A stretch of DNA of 22,752 nt from Clostridium sp. CAG:567 (GCA_000437855.1 FR902177.1:1-22752), one strand, 5' to 3'; counted from the stretch's first letter, positions 1-7,640 are shown. Notes: a model not told the origin generated them from the letters alone. Made by a program: numbers and translations.

Positions 1-69
1 GTTTCTCAAAGGTTTATTGTTTACTTTTCAATGTGCTTTTCGTTCAGCTTTCAAATGTGAACGAATGTT

Positions 70-98
70 ATTTTACTACTTTATTTATTAAATGTCAA
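70..98 (-). promoter_or_regulatory. Sigma-A promoter (proximal of a tandem pair)
   Basis: Minus-strand -35 TTGACA (98-93), 17-base spacer, -10 TAAAAT (75-70). An A-rich tract lies just upstream at about 99-130. It points leftwards out of the window. Confidence 0.75.
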
Positions 99-254
99 CA
101 CCTTTTTTAAATATTTTTAAAAAAGTTTTTTAAAGTGTTTTTAGCGCAAAATAATAAATTAGTATTGATGTTATTCTTTGTTTGAATTTTCTTTACTAAT
201 TTACTTTTTCACTCACATTTTCATGTGTTTTTTCTTTAAGTAGTAACTTCATTT

Positions 255-283
255 ATAATAACATATTGTTTCTGTAAAGTCAA
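255..283 (-). promoter_or_regulatory. Sigma-A promoter (distal of a tandem pair)
   Basis: Minus-strand -35 TTGACT (283-278), 17-base spacer, -10 TATTAT (260-255), with a long A/T tract upstream (about 290-330). It lies 185 bases upstream of the proximal promoter, a spacing typical of rRNA P1/P2 pairs. It starts inside or just behind the 3' end of ymxH. Confidence 0.7.
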
Positions 284-323
284 CACATTTTTTGTAGATT
301 TTTGTATTTTTTTATATATTTTT

Positions 324-558
324 TTATATTTCTACTAATATAACGTCATCTCCTATGCATTTTATATTTTGCCATTGTATTACAATATCATTATTTGAAG
401 AAAACATACTCAAGATTTTATTACTTCCTGGAACAATAATTGAGGTTATTGTTCCGAGTTTCTAAATCAGCACATACATCTTGTACAAATCCAAGTCTTT
501 TTCCATCTCGTATATTAATAACCTCTTTGTGTTTAAAATCCATTCCTTTTTGCCCCAT
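324..558 (-). CDS. ymxH: YlmC/YmxH family PRC-barrel sporulation protein, needs a +1 frameshift at CGG (codon 35)
   Basis: This small PRC-barrel-like protein of the YlmC/YmxH family usually sits just after sigG in Clostridia; its biochemical role is not established. ATG at 558 follows a clear TAGGAGG ribosome binding site. The zero frame gives only 45 residues, ending in TAA at 423-421. The first 34 residues (KEVINIRDGKRLGFV is the family's opening strand pattern) lead to CGG at 456-454. Skipping the C at 456 continues as GTITSIIVPG and ends IGDDVILVEI at TAA 326-324, for 77 residues in all, the usual family length. The glycine restored at the junction is the conserved one of the ETG-x-I motif. 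A pseudogene or sequencing error is possible, but three other genes here show the same lesion. Confidence 0.8.
454..456 (-). other. Proposed +1 recoding site, CGG (ymxH)
   Basis: In frame: GAA ACT CGG AAC ... TAA. Shifted: GAA ACT (C) GGA ACA ATA ACC. Only the shifted reading gives the family's ETG turn and the rest of the protein. A perfect 10-bp inverted repeat (430-439 with 446-455) begins at the two G bases of this CGG. Confidence 0.75.
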
Positions 559-624
559 ATTATCCTCCTACCACCTTTTATAATAGTATTCTTATTTTAT
601 GATATCATGATTGATTTATGAATT

Positions 625-1395
625 TTATTTATATATTCTTCTAATATGATTTATTGCTGTTCTTTCAAGTCTTGAAACTTGAGCTTGCGATATTCCAATT
701 TCTTCTGCAACTTCCATTTGTGTTCTACCTTCAAAAAATCTTTTATTTATAATCATCTTTTCCTTTTCATTAAGTTTTTTCATAGATTCTGCAATTGTAA
801 GATTCTGAGTCCATAATTCATCTGTATTCTTTTTATCTTTTACTTGGTCAATTATATATATGTTTTCCGTATTTTCACTATATGCAGGTTCTTGCAATGA
901 AATTGGTTCTTGTATTGCATCCAAGCTAATTATTACTTCTTCTTTTTCAATTCCAAGTTCATTTGCTATTTCTTCCACCGATGCATCTCTTTGTTGTTCC
1001 TTATATATCCTTTCTTTTATTCCAAGAGCTTTGTAAGCCAAGTCTCTCATAGATCTACTAACTCTAATCACATTATTATCCCTTAAGTATCTTCTTATTT
1101 CACCAATTATCATCGGAACTGCATAAGTTGAAAATTGTACATTTTGATTTATGTCAAAATTATCAATTGCCTTTATAAGACCTATACATCCTACCTGAAA
1201 TAAATCGTCTAGATTTTCGCCTTTTCCATAAAAGCGTTTTATTATACTTAAAACCAATCTTAGGTTTCCACGTATAAATTCTTCTCTTGCTTTTTCATCT
1301 CCATCTTTTATTTTTTTCATTAGTATATCTTTTTCTTCTGGAGAAAGTAATGGCAAATTACTTGTATTTACTCCAGCTATTTCAACTTTATTCAA
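625..1395 (-). CDS. sigG: RNA polymerase sporulation sigma factor SigG
   Basis: This is the late forespore sigma factor of sporulation, a member of the SigF/SigG/SigB branch of sigma-70. The N-terminus NKVEIAGVNTSNLPLL matches the conserved SigG start. Region 2 contains LDDLFQVGCIGLIKAIDNFD and the -10-reading stretch that includes FSTYAVPMIIGEIRRYLRD. Region 4.2 is the helix-turn-helix EEIGISQAQVSRLER at the C-terminus. A longer frame begins with TTG at 1404, but there the GAGGAG ribosome binding site abuts the start. The TTG at 1395 has 9 bases of spacing and gives 256 residues, so I chose it. It lies directly downstream of sigE, with a short gap that contains a Spo0A-like box. It reads through without a frame break. 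Confidence 0.95.
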   Translation of the reverse strand: MNKVEIAGVNTSNLPLLSPEEKDILMKKIKDGDEKAREEFIRGNLRLVLSIIKRFYGKGENLDDLFQVGCIGLIKAIDNFDINQNVQFSTYAVPMIIGEIRRYLRDNNVIRVSRSMRDLAYKALGIKERIYKEQQRDASVEEIANELGIEKEEVIISLDAIQEPISLQEPAYSENTENIYIIDQVKDKKNTDELWTQNLTIAESMKKLNEKEKMIINKRFFEGRTQMEVAEEIGISQAQVSRLERTAINHIRRIYK

Positions 1396-1477
1396 ATTCA
1401 ACAACTCCTCTTAGAAATGTTTCTTACTTTGATTATTTCCAAAAGGAGATATGCTATTCATTTATCATTCCTTATTA

Positions 1478-1484
1478 TTCGACA
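1478..1484 (-). promoter_or_regulatory. Spo0A-box-like heptamer between sigE and sigG
   Basis: Minus-strand TGTCGAA is an exact match to the 0A box TGNCGAA. It lies 7 bases after the restored sigE stop codon and 83 bases before the sigG start. A heptamer match alone can arise by chance. Confidence 0.25.
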
Positions 1485-1490
1485 TTTAAA

Positions 1491-2217
1491 TTATCCTGTT
1501 TTGCTTATTATTTCTTTTTTCATTCTGTTTATTATTTTCTTTTCTAATCTAGATATATAACTTTGTGATATTCCGTAACATATCTGCAACTTCTTTTTGT
1601 GTTTTTTCTTTACCACTTATAAATCCAAAACGAAGTTCCATAATGTTTCTTTCTCTATTGTTCAGTTTTTCAATTGAAGCTCTTAATAACTTCTTATCAA
1701 CTTCATCTTCAATTTGTCTTGACGTAACATCAGGGTCTGTTCCCAAAATGTCTGATAATAGTAACTCATTTCCATCTCCATCCTGATTTAATGGTTCGTC
1801 AATTGAAATTTCACCTTTTATTTTATTGCTTCTTCTTAAAAACATTAATATTTCATTTTCTATGCATCTAGAGGCATATGTCGCTAATTTTATATTTTTC
1901 TCAGTATTAAACGTATTTATCGCTTTCATTAATCCTATTGTACCTATTGATATCAGATCTTCAATTCCAACCCCAGTATTTTCAAATTTTTTTGCAATAT
2001 AAACAACTAATCTTAAATTTCTTTCCACTAATATCTGTCTAACGCTTTCTTCTCCATTTGACAATCTAGTTAATATTTCATTTTCTTCTTCATTAGTCAA
2101 TGGTGGAGGTAATGTCTGGCTACCTCCTATATAATAAATTGGAAGATTTTCCTCGTTTTCAATATATCTTACATATAATGTATTTATACTATTTTTTAAT
2201 ATTTGTAACAAATTCAT
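1491..2217 (-). CDS. sigE: Pro-sigma-E, mother-cell sporulation sigma factor, needs a +1 frameshift at CGG (codon 215)
   Basis: Sigma-E is made as an inactive precursor and cut by SpoIIGA; it then drives early mother-cell transcription. The start chosen is ATG 2217, 6 codons inside the longest frame, because GGGAGAG lies just upstream of it. The pro-sequence ends around YYIGGSQTLPPPL, the conserved processing region. Region 2 (NLRLVVYIAKKFENTGVGIEDLISIGTIGLMKA) is almost canonical. The zero frame stops at TAG 1551-1549 after KEVADMLRNITKLYI. Skipping the C of CGG at 1575 gives ADMLGISQSYISRLEKK, the canonical region 4.2 helix-turn-helix, ending at TAA 1493-1491 (241 residues). Without the shift the protein lacks the -35-binding helix. 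The gene overlaps the spoIIGA end by 29 bases. Confidence 0.9.
1573..1575 (-). other. Proposed +1 recoding site, CGG (sigE)
   Basis: In frame: ATG TTA CGG AAT ATC ... TAG. Shifted: ATG TTA (C) GGA ATA TCA CAA. The recovered glycine is the invariant turn residue of the GISQSYISRLE helix-turn-helix. Confidence 0.85.
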
Positions 2218-3109
2218 TGTTTTCTCTCCCTTCAAATAAATCTAGTCCAAATAAAGCAGAATAATTATTACTTAGTTTTTGTGGTGATATTCCAATAATC
2301 ACATTCTTGTATTCTTTAAATTCATCTCCTTGTATTGTTATTTCATCTGCTTTTATTCCTATCATAAGCCCGTTTTGTTTTCCTATTGACGAAAACGGTA
2401 TGATTTTTATTTTATTTACATATTCATCATCTAACTCATAATTATAGCAGTCTTTTTCACCTCCTAATATTCCCTCTATATTTTCTAATAATTCTTTTGG
2501 TAAAGTCTCATTTAATTTTTCTTTTTCAATTACAACTACAGGCATTTTCGTTATCGGATCCTTTAGCATGTTTCCAGTATCAAGCATAGCTTTTACATTT
2601 ATTTCTTTTTCTAAAATTTTTACTTTCATTTCATATATCATATCTTTTTTCTTTAATTTGTTTTTTACCATTTTAAAAGCATTATGAGCAATTATAAAGC
2701 CAACAATTCCTCCAAGTAGTGTAATTTTTATTGGATATGTTCCTATATATACACCATTTTTCATAAGTATGTTTTGTGGTTTAACAATATAAAGTAATGA
2801 AAAGGCACATCCTCCAAATGTAAATGATATTAAGTAAAAAACCATTAATTGTTTTATTGTTTCTTTTGGTGTTTTAGGATGTGTTGATACATATACCATA
2901 ACAATTGATAAAATTATTTTAGTTATAATATTGGAATATATAGGCAAAACATTCATATATAAAATCACAGCATATAGTCCACCTATTAAACTTGATATTA
3001 AAATTTTCCATATTTTAGTTTCTATTCTCATAATGTAGCATGTAGCAAACAGAATAATATAGTTCATGCATAAATTTTCTAAAAATATAATATCTAGATA
3101 AATAGTCAC
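2189..3109 (-). CDS. spoIIGA: SpoIIGA, membrane aspartic protease that processes pro-sigma-E
   Basis: SpoIIGA sits in the sporulation septum and cleaves pro-sigma-E after a signal from SpoIIR made in the forespore. The first 145 residues hold about five hydrophobic membrane segments. A cytoplasmic aspartic-protease-like domain follows, with the catalytic motif LDTGN at residues 176-180 (Asp177) and the later conserved GIKADEI and NVIIGISPQKLS stretches. Length is 306 residues, normal for the family. The start is GTG at 3109, behind AGAGG 8 bases upstream. The gene is the first of the spoIIGA-sigE-sigG-ymxH unit and overlaps sigE, as expected for a translationally linked protease and substrate pair. 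It has no internal frame break. Confidence 0.93.
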   Translation of the reverse strand: MTIYLDIIFLENLCMNYIILFATCYIMRIETKIWKILISSLIGGLYAVILYMNVLPIYSNIITKIILSIVMVYVSTHPKTPKETIKQLMVFYLISFTFGGCAFSLLYIVKPQNILMKNGVYIGTYPIKITLLGGIVGFIIAHNAFKMVKNKLKKKDMIYEMKVKILEKEINVKAMLDTGNMLKDPITKMPVVVIEKEKLNETLPKELLENIEGILGGEKDCYNYELDDEYVNKIKIIPFSSIGKQNGLMIGIKADEITIQGDEFKEYKNVIIGISPQKLSNNYSALFGLDLFEGRENNEFVTNIKK

Positions 3110-3147
3110 TTATTTTTCCTCTTTAAAGAATTAATAAATATATATTT

Positions 3148-3204
3148 TATATTATGGATTATACTATCTTATATTTAAAAAGTATGTCTTTTCGTGTTGG
3201 CGAA
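3148..3204 (-). promoter_or_regulatory. Putative Spo0A-activated spoIIG promoter
   Basis: A -10 TATAAT precedes spoIIGA on the minus strand at about 3160. No good -35 exists at 17 bases; instead AAGACA lies 21 bases upstream. An exact 0A box (TGGCGAA on the plus strand, 3198-3204) sits 7 bases further upstream. In Bacillus subtilis the spoIIG promoter likewise has an over-long -35/-10 spacer and is activated by Spo0A-P through upstream 0A boxes. Function is inferred from this resemblance. Confidence 0.55.
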
Positions 3205-3221
3205 CTAATGAAATATTCTAC

Positions 3222-3257
3222 AAAAAAATGCAAACTCTTTTACGAGTTTGCATTTTT
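3222..3257 (-). terminator. Intrinsic terminator after ftsZ
   Basis: A perfect 14-bp stem (3224-3237 with 3244-3257) encloses a 6-base loop. On the minus strand a T run follows. It separates ftsZ transcription from the spoIIGA promoter downstream. Confidence 0.88.
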
Positions 3258-3270
3258 CTTTTATTTTATA

Positions 3271-4383
3271 TTATTTTCTTCTCAAGAATGTTGGTATATC
3301 CAAATTTTCTTGTGAATTTGAACTATCTGTTGTTGTTGGAATAGAATTTAATTTTTTGTCCCATGCTCTATCTATAATATCTCCCACAGCCATTGTTCCA
3401 GATAATGGTCCTTCTTCTTTTTCAAATCCTGTTGCTATAACAGTGATTACTATATCTTCATCAAGGCTATCATCAATAACTGCTCCAAATATAATATTAG
3501 CTTCTGGGTCAACGCTTCTTTGAATTAATTCTGCAGCTGTATTTACTTCATGTAAGCCAAAATTTGTTCCGCCAGTTATATTTATAATAACTCCTCTTGC
3601 ACCTTCAATTGATGTTTCTAGTAGAGGGCTTTGTACTGCTTGTTTTGCAGCATCTTCTGCTCTGTTTTCTCCAGATGCTCTACCAATTCCCATGTGTGCC
3701 ATTCCTGTATTTAACATTATAGTTTTTACGTCAGCGAAGTCTAAGTTAACTAAACCAGGAATTGCAATTAAGTCTGATATACCTTGTACACCTTGTCTTA
3801 ACACATCATCTGCCATTTTAAATGCTTCAACTATAGAGGTTTTTCTATCAATTACTTGTAATAGCTTGTCATTTGGAATTACAACTAAAGTATCTACTTT
3901 ACCTTTTAAGCTTTCAATTCCACGTTCAGCTTGAGATAATCTTTTCTTTCCTTCAAATGTGAATGGTTTTGTTACAACACCTATAGTTAAAATTCCCATT
4001 TCTTTAGCTGCTGCTGCAACTATTGGGGCTGCTCCAGTTCCAGTTCCTCCGCCCATTCCAGCTGTAACGAATACCATATCAGCTCCGCGTAAAGCTTCTG
4101 CTATTTCAGTTTTGCTTTCTTCAGCTGCTTGTGCTCCAATATCAGGATTAGCTCCTGCACCTAAACCTCTTGTAATTTTTTCTCCAATTTGTATTTTTGA
4201 TGCTGCTTTTGATAATAATAGAGCTTGTCTATCTGTATTTACTGCAATAAATTCTACATTTCTTATTCCAGATTCAACCATTCTATTTACAGCATTATTT
4301 CCTGCTCCACCTACTCCAATTACTTTGATAGTAGCAGTTCCGTCTAGCATTGTGTTTTCATCACTGTTATTATCCATTAACAT
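3271..4383 (-). CDS. ftsZ: Cell division protein FtsZ
   Basis: FtsZ is the tubulin-like GTPase that polymerises into the Z ring. The tubulin signature GGGTGTGAAP and the N-terminal GVGGAGNNAVNRM loop bind GTP; the T7 loop NLDFADVKTIM supplies the catalytic acidic residue to the neighbouring subunit. The C-terminus DIPTFLRRK is the conserved peptide that binds FtsA and other partners, after a short linker. The frame can be opened at ATG 4392, but AGGAGG lies one base from it. ATG 4383 has 10-base spacing, so I place the start there (370 residues). It follows ftsA by about 50 bases and is probably cotranscribed with it. Its glycine codons often follow C-ending codons, giving four out-of-frame CGG triplets and none in frame. 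Confidence 0.97.
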   Translation of the reverse strand: MLMDNNSDENTMLDGTATIKVIGVGGAGNNAVNRMVESGIRNVEFIAVNTDRQALLLSKAASKIQIGEKITRGLGAGANPDIGAQAAEESKTEIAEALRGADMVFVTAGMGGGTGTGAAPIVAAAAKEMGILTIGVVTKPFTFEGKKRLSQAERGIESLKGKVDTLVVIPNDKLLQVIDRKTSIVEAFKMADDVLRQGVQGISDLIAIPGLVNLDFADVKTIMLNTGMAHMGIGRASGENRAEDAAKQAVQSPLLETSIEGARGVIINITGGTNFGLHEVNTAAELIQRSVDPEANIIFGAVIDDSLDEDIVITVIATGFEKEEGPLSGTMAVGDIIDRAWDKKLNSIPTTTDSSNSQENLDIPTFLRRK

Positions 4384-4434
4384 ATTGTTCATTCCTCCTA
4401 ATTTTTATTAACCTTATATATTTAAAATTAAAAT

Positions 4435-5664
4435 CTATGAATAAAAGAACTCTTTGATTTTTTCTATAATGTTTTTTAATATACTTTCATTTGAATTAGT
4501 ATCTATACTACTTCCTACAGTTTTAGCAAATGGTCTTGATGCTACATATCTAACTAACGCATAAGCAGTTCGATATTCTGGTCTTACTACACTAATCAAC
4601 CTTCCTGTTGCAATTTTCACTGGAATATTTAAAGTAATTTTTCCAGCAACGTCGCTTTTGTTAATATTAGTAATTCCTTGTCCTGTTAATATAACATTAT
4701 TTATTTTAGATTTAATTCCCTGTGCTGTTATATCCTTATTAATTATAGTAAAGATTTCTTCTATTCTTGCTTCCATAATTTCAATTAATTGTGAACTCTT
4801 AATTACTTTTTTTCCGTTTTCATCTTTACATGTTGTAAGCAAGATTTCATTGTCATTATCAATAAATGATTTTAATGCTAATCCATATTGTTTTTTTAAT
4901 CTTTCAGCTTCTTCTTCGCTAATATTTAGGACTAATGCAATATCATTTGTAATGTTGTCTCCTCCTAAAGGTATTGTATTTGTGTATACAAAACTTTGTC
5001 CATCAAATACGCCTATTTCTGTATTTCCTGCACCAATGTCCAATAGCATTACATTATCATTTAGTTCATTTGCGTCAAGTGCTAATGATCTTTGAGCTAA
5101 TGTAATTGGTACTAAACCATCAATATCTAAATCAACCTTTCTAAATATTGATGCAATTTGTTTCATATATTCTCTATCAGCTAGAATTACTTCTGCTTTT
5201 AAAGTAAAACTACCACTCAAATTTCCTACTGGATCTGAAACTGTTCTTCCATTTTCAAGAACAAATTGATTTTCAACTATGTCAATTATTTGTTTTCCTT
5301 CTGGTATATCAATGTCTTTCACTTGCATAATACTTGAGACAACATCTTTAGCTGAGATTCCAGCATATTTATCCTTTGCCTCTTTTACAACACTATTTTT
5401 AACTATTGTAACATATTTACCAGGTATTGTGACATAAGCTGAATTTATTTTTAAATCCGTCTCTGATTCAGCATCTTTAATTAAGTGGTGTATAGAGCTT
5501 GCAATTTCATTTTCGTCTACAATTTTGCCTTTTCTTATTCCGTTGCATTTATGAGTAGTCGTACAAATGACTTCTATTTGATTAAAATTATTAACTTCTC
5601 CAATTACTAAACTAACCTTCGAAGTTCCAATGTCAATTCCTACAATTATATCTCCGATTGCCAA
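4435..5664 (-). CDS. ftsA: Cell division protein FtsA
   Basis: FtsA is the actin-like ATPase that tethers FtsZ to the membrane and recruits later division proteins. The actin-fold phosphate-1 motif GIDIGTSKVSLVIGE is at residues 9-23, the second phosphate motif is LLDIGAGNTEIGV, and the adenosine motif is NVILTGQG. The last 15 residues (SILKNIIEKIKEFFY) form an amphipathic helix, the usual membrane-targeting sequence. Length is 409 residues. The start is TTG at 5664, with GGAGG 8 bases upstream; an out-of-frame ATG lies between them and may reduce initiation. A promoter with phased repeats lies upstream, so the ftsAZ pair has its own transcription start. Confidence 0.96.
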   Translation of the reverse strand: MAIGDIIVGIDIGTSKVSLVIGEVNNFNQIEVICTTTHKCNGIRKGKIVDENEIASSIHHLIKDAESETDLKINSAYVTIPGKYVTIVKNSVVKEAKDKYAGISAKDVVSSIMQVKDIDIPEGKQIIDIVENQFVLENGRTVSDPVGNLSGSFTLKAEVILADREYMKQIASIFRKVDLDIDGLVPITLAQRSLALDANELNDNVMLLDIGAGNTEIGVFDGQSFVYTNTIPLGGDNITNDIALVLNISEEEAERLKKQYGLALKSFIDNDNEILLTTCKDENGKKVIKSSQLIEIMEARIEEIFTIINKDITAQGIKSKINNVILTGQGITNINKSDVAGKITLNIPVKIATGRLISVVRPEYRTAYALVRYVASRPFAKTVGSSIDTNSNESILKNIIEKIKEFFYS

Positions 5665-5726
5665 GGTTCATTCCTCCAATTTTGCATCCCCTAAAGATTG
5701 TTTGTCATCTGTTTTTTGATGTCTAA

Positions 5727-5755
5727 AGAATATTACATTTTGAAAAAAAAGTCAA
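5727..5755 (-). promoter_or_regulatory. Sigma-A promoter for ftsA-ftsZ
   Basis: Minus-strand -35 TTGACT (5755-5750), 17-base spacer, -10 TATTCT (5732-5727). The predicted start of transcription lies about 55 bases before the ftsA TTG. Three 11-bp direct repeats abut the -35 on the upstream side. Confidence 0.72.
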
Positions 5756-5757
5756 TA

Positions 5758-5790
5758 GATTTGTAATATTTTTGTAATAATTGTGTAATA
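5758..5790 (-). repeat. Three tandem 11-bp repeats abutting the ftsA -35
   Basis: On the minus strand: TATTACACAAT, TATTACAAAAA, TATTACAAATC, in perfect 11-base register with no gaps, followed directly by TATTGACT, which contains the -35. The block begins one base after the sbp stop codon. It could be a repeated regulator site or an A/T-phased upstream element. Confidence 0.6.
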
Positions 5791-5791
5791 C

Positions 5792-6160
5792 TTATGAAAC
5801 ATTGTTTTTGTTTGCCATTTTCTCGTTCCATCTCTCTAAATAATAGCGTCTAATTATAGCTAAATTATTAAACATTCTTCCTACAAAAACAACGATTGCA
5901 GCTAAATAAATATCTACATTCAACTTTTGTCCAAGGTATGTAAGTAATATTGATAATATTGCATTTCCAAAAAAGCCTGTTACAAATATTTTTAAATCAA
6001 AATTTTTCTTTAATGTTGATGAAATTCCACCAAAAACAGAATCTAGTGCAGCGATAATAGCTATAGCTAAATAGCCAGAATATGTATATGGAACTATCGG
6101 TGCATAAATTCCAATTACAGCTCCTAAAATACATCCAATTACAATTGCAATAAAAATCAT
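5792..6160 (-). CDS. sbp: Small basic protein (DUF1290), membrane protein of the division cluster
   Basis: A 122-residue protein with three to four hydrophobic segments and a short basic tail, matching the DUF1290 small basic protein found upstream of ftsA in Firmicutes. Its biochemical function is unknown. The stretch GAVIGIYAPIVPYTYSGYLAIAI and the motif LDSVFGGI are typical of the family. The ATG at 6160 shares its A with the TAA of the upstream DUF881 gene, so the two are probably translationally coupled; an AAGGGG ribosome binding site lies in the end of that gene. Confidence 0.85.
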   Translation of the reverse strand: MIFIAIVIGCILGAVIGIYAPIVPYTYSGYLAIAIIAALDSVFGGISSTLKKNFDLKIFVTGFFGNAILSILLTYLGQKLNVDIYLAAIVVFVGRMFNNLAIIRRYYLERWNEKMANKNNVS

Positions 6161-6873
6161 TACTTGTTTTCCCCTTCCTTCATATATTTTATATTCATAT
6201 CTCCATTATATTTTAAAATTTTTATGTTTTTTCCAGTTTCCAATTTAACATTTAGTCCTATGGCTCTTGTTTTATCAATGTATCCACTATCCTTTAAACT
6301 CAAAGTACTTGATAAATACGTTTGATTTCCAATTGCTTTTATAACATAAGGTGATGAAACTCTTTGGCCATTTATTATCATTAAAACTCCATCTGGTTGT
6401 GCGATTTCCGTAGAACTTAATATTCTTACATCATTAATTGATATAGCTTCTGCTCCCGCATATCTTAATTCATTTATTAATTCTAGTAAGTCTCTGTATT
6501 TTACATCTCTTTCTTCACTATTTGATAATGTTATTGTTACTCCTTCGCCAAATACATCTGTCTTTCCTAAAATCATATTAGAATCTTTTAATTCTTTATC
6601 AACAAGTCCTGACGCTTCTTCATTTTTTTCAAGCTTGTTTTTATAGTCTTTAATTGTTTTTTGATTTGCTTGTAATTGCTCTACAGTTTCTTCATATTTT
6701 CCCTTCCATTCAGATATAGCTGTTCTCAATTCTGCTTCTCTCATGTTTTCAATTGCTGTAATATCTGTTTCCTCAATAGTTCTAAACTGCATAAACATAA
6801 CTGCAAAAAGTATAAGGCATACTCCTCCAATAATTATGGTCATTATAATTTTGTTTTTCTTTTCTTTATTCAA
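6160..6873 (-). CDS. DUF881 family protein (YlxX-like)
   Basis: DUF881 proteins of the YlxW/YlxX type lie between ftsQ and sbp in many Firmicutes; their molecular role is unknown. This 237-residue copy has one N-terminal membrane segment (about residues 9-27), a coiled-coil region (about 45-90, KWKGKYEETVEQLQANQKTI), and the DUF881 domain with the hallmarks ILGKTDVFGEGVTITL, LINELRYAGAEAISIND and SSPYVIKAIG. The start is TTG at 6873, with GAGGTGAG about 9 bases upstream. It lies 15 bases after a paralogous neighbour and overlaps sbp by one base. Confidence 0.85.
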   Translation of the reverse strand: MNKEKKNKIIMTIIIGGVCLILFAVMFMQFRTIEETDITAIENMREAELRTAISEWKGKYEETVEQLQANQKTIKDYKNKLEKNEEASGLVDKELKDSNMILGKTDVFGEGVTITLSNSEERDVKYRDLLELINELRYAGAEAISINDVRILSSTEIAQPDGVLMIINGQRVSSPYVIKAIGNQTYLSSTLSLKDSGYIDKTRAIGLNVKLETGKNIKILKYNGDMNIKYMKEGENK

Positions 6874-6888
6874 AGTGTATACTCACCT

Positions 6889-7617
6889 CTATTTCTCATT
6901 TTTTACATATTTGTAGTTTATAACTCCAGAATATTTTTCAACAGTTAAGTTGTCCATTTGTGTTGTTTCTACAATAACTCCAGCTTCATCAAGTATATAT
7001 AAGTACCCGCCTATCATAGTAAGTGATCCATATAATAATCCTTGTGAACCAATTGCTTTTATTGTAAATGGAGAGCTTACTTTTTGTCCATTTATTTTTA
7101 TTACATTTCCTTCACAAGTTATTGCTGTAGTTTGTATAATTCTTTGACCATTTATTGATATTGCTTCTGCTCCTGCATTGTTCAAAGCATTTATTACTTC
7201 GATCAAATCATCATAATGTACTACTTGTGAACTTAAATCTAATGCTTCACTTTCATTTTTTAAAGTTCCAGTATTGTTGTCTGCTATCACAATTTGTAAT
7301 CCTTCACCTTTTACTTCAGATAATCCAAGTAGCATATTGTTGTTTTTTATTTCTTCTTGTTTTGCTGAAGATTTGGTATCATTTTGAGTTGCTTGTTTTC
7401 TGACCTCTTCTAGTTCTTTTAAAGACTGATTAAGTTCCTCATAAACATTGTCATATCTTTCTTTCCATCTTAGCACTTCGTCTCTTAATCCATTTTCTTT
7501 TAGTGATTGCGAGATTGTTGTAGTTGTGTTTTCAATTGTCTTTAATTGAATGCATATTGCAACTGTTAATATAAAGCACATTATTCCTAATGTAATAGCT
7601 ATTTGCTTTTTGTTCAT
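6889..7617 (-). CDS. DUF881 family protein (YlxW-like)
   Basis: The upstream paralogue of the pair, 242 residues with the same plan: membrane helix (about residues 7-25), coiled coil (about 45-90), and a DUF881 domain with MLLGLSEVKGEGLQIVI, VINALNNAGAEAISINGQR and SSPFTIKAIGS. ATG 7617 follows AAGGAGGG at good spacing. The two copies probably come from an old duplication, since the same pair is found in Bacillus between divIB and sbp. The extracellular position of the domain is predicted from the single N-terminal membrane helix. Confidence 0.85.
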   Translation of the reverse strand: MNKKQIAITLGIMCFILTVAICIQLKTIENTTTTISQSLKENGLRDEVLRWKERYDNVYEELNQSLKELEEVRKQATQNDTKSSAKQEEIKNNNMLLGLSEVKGEGLQIVIADNNTGTLKNESEALDLSSQVVHYDDLIEVINALNNAGAEAISINGQRIIQTTAITCEGNVIKINGQKVSSPFTIKAIGSQGLLYGSLTMIGGYLYILDEAGVIVETTQMDNLTVEKYSGVINYKYVKNEK

Positions 7618-7640
7618 TTTGCCCTCCTTATTAATGATTT

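Larger units (their letters stand above)
1..323 (-). promoter_or_regulatory. Gene-free leader region, probable rRNA operon control region reading off the left edge
   Basis: I see no coding region here. On the minus strand the segment holds two strong tandem promoters (annotated separately), each preceded by A/T tracts that look like UP elements. The last 60 bases before the edge contain two related elements, TTTGAAAGCTGAAC and ATTGAAAAGTAAAC. These resemble the TTTGAAAACTGAAC-like sequences found in Firmicute rRNA leaders and spacers. Tandem consensus promoters, UP-like tracts and this leader together suggest that an rrn operon starts just left of the window. That gene is not visible, so the assignment is an inference; another highly expressed gene is possible. 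Confidence 0.45.

Noticed and set aside
1549..1575. sigE, ymxH, topB and comEC as pseudogenes
   Set aside because: Each has a single lesion of identical type and otherwise intact conserved sequence on both sides; independent decay would give mixed lesions.
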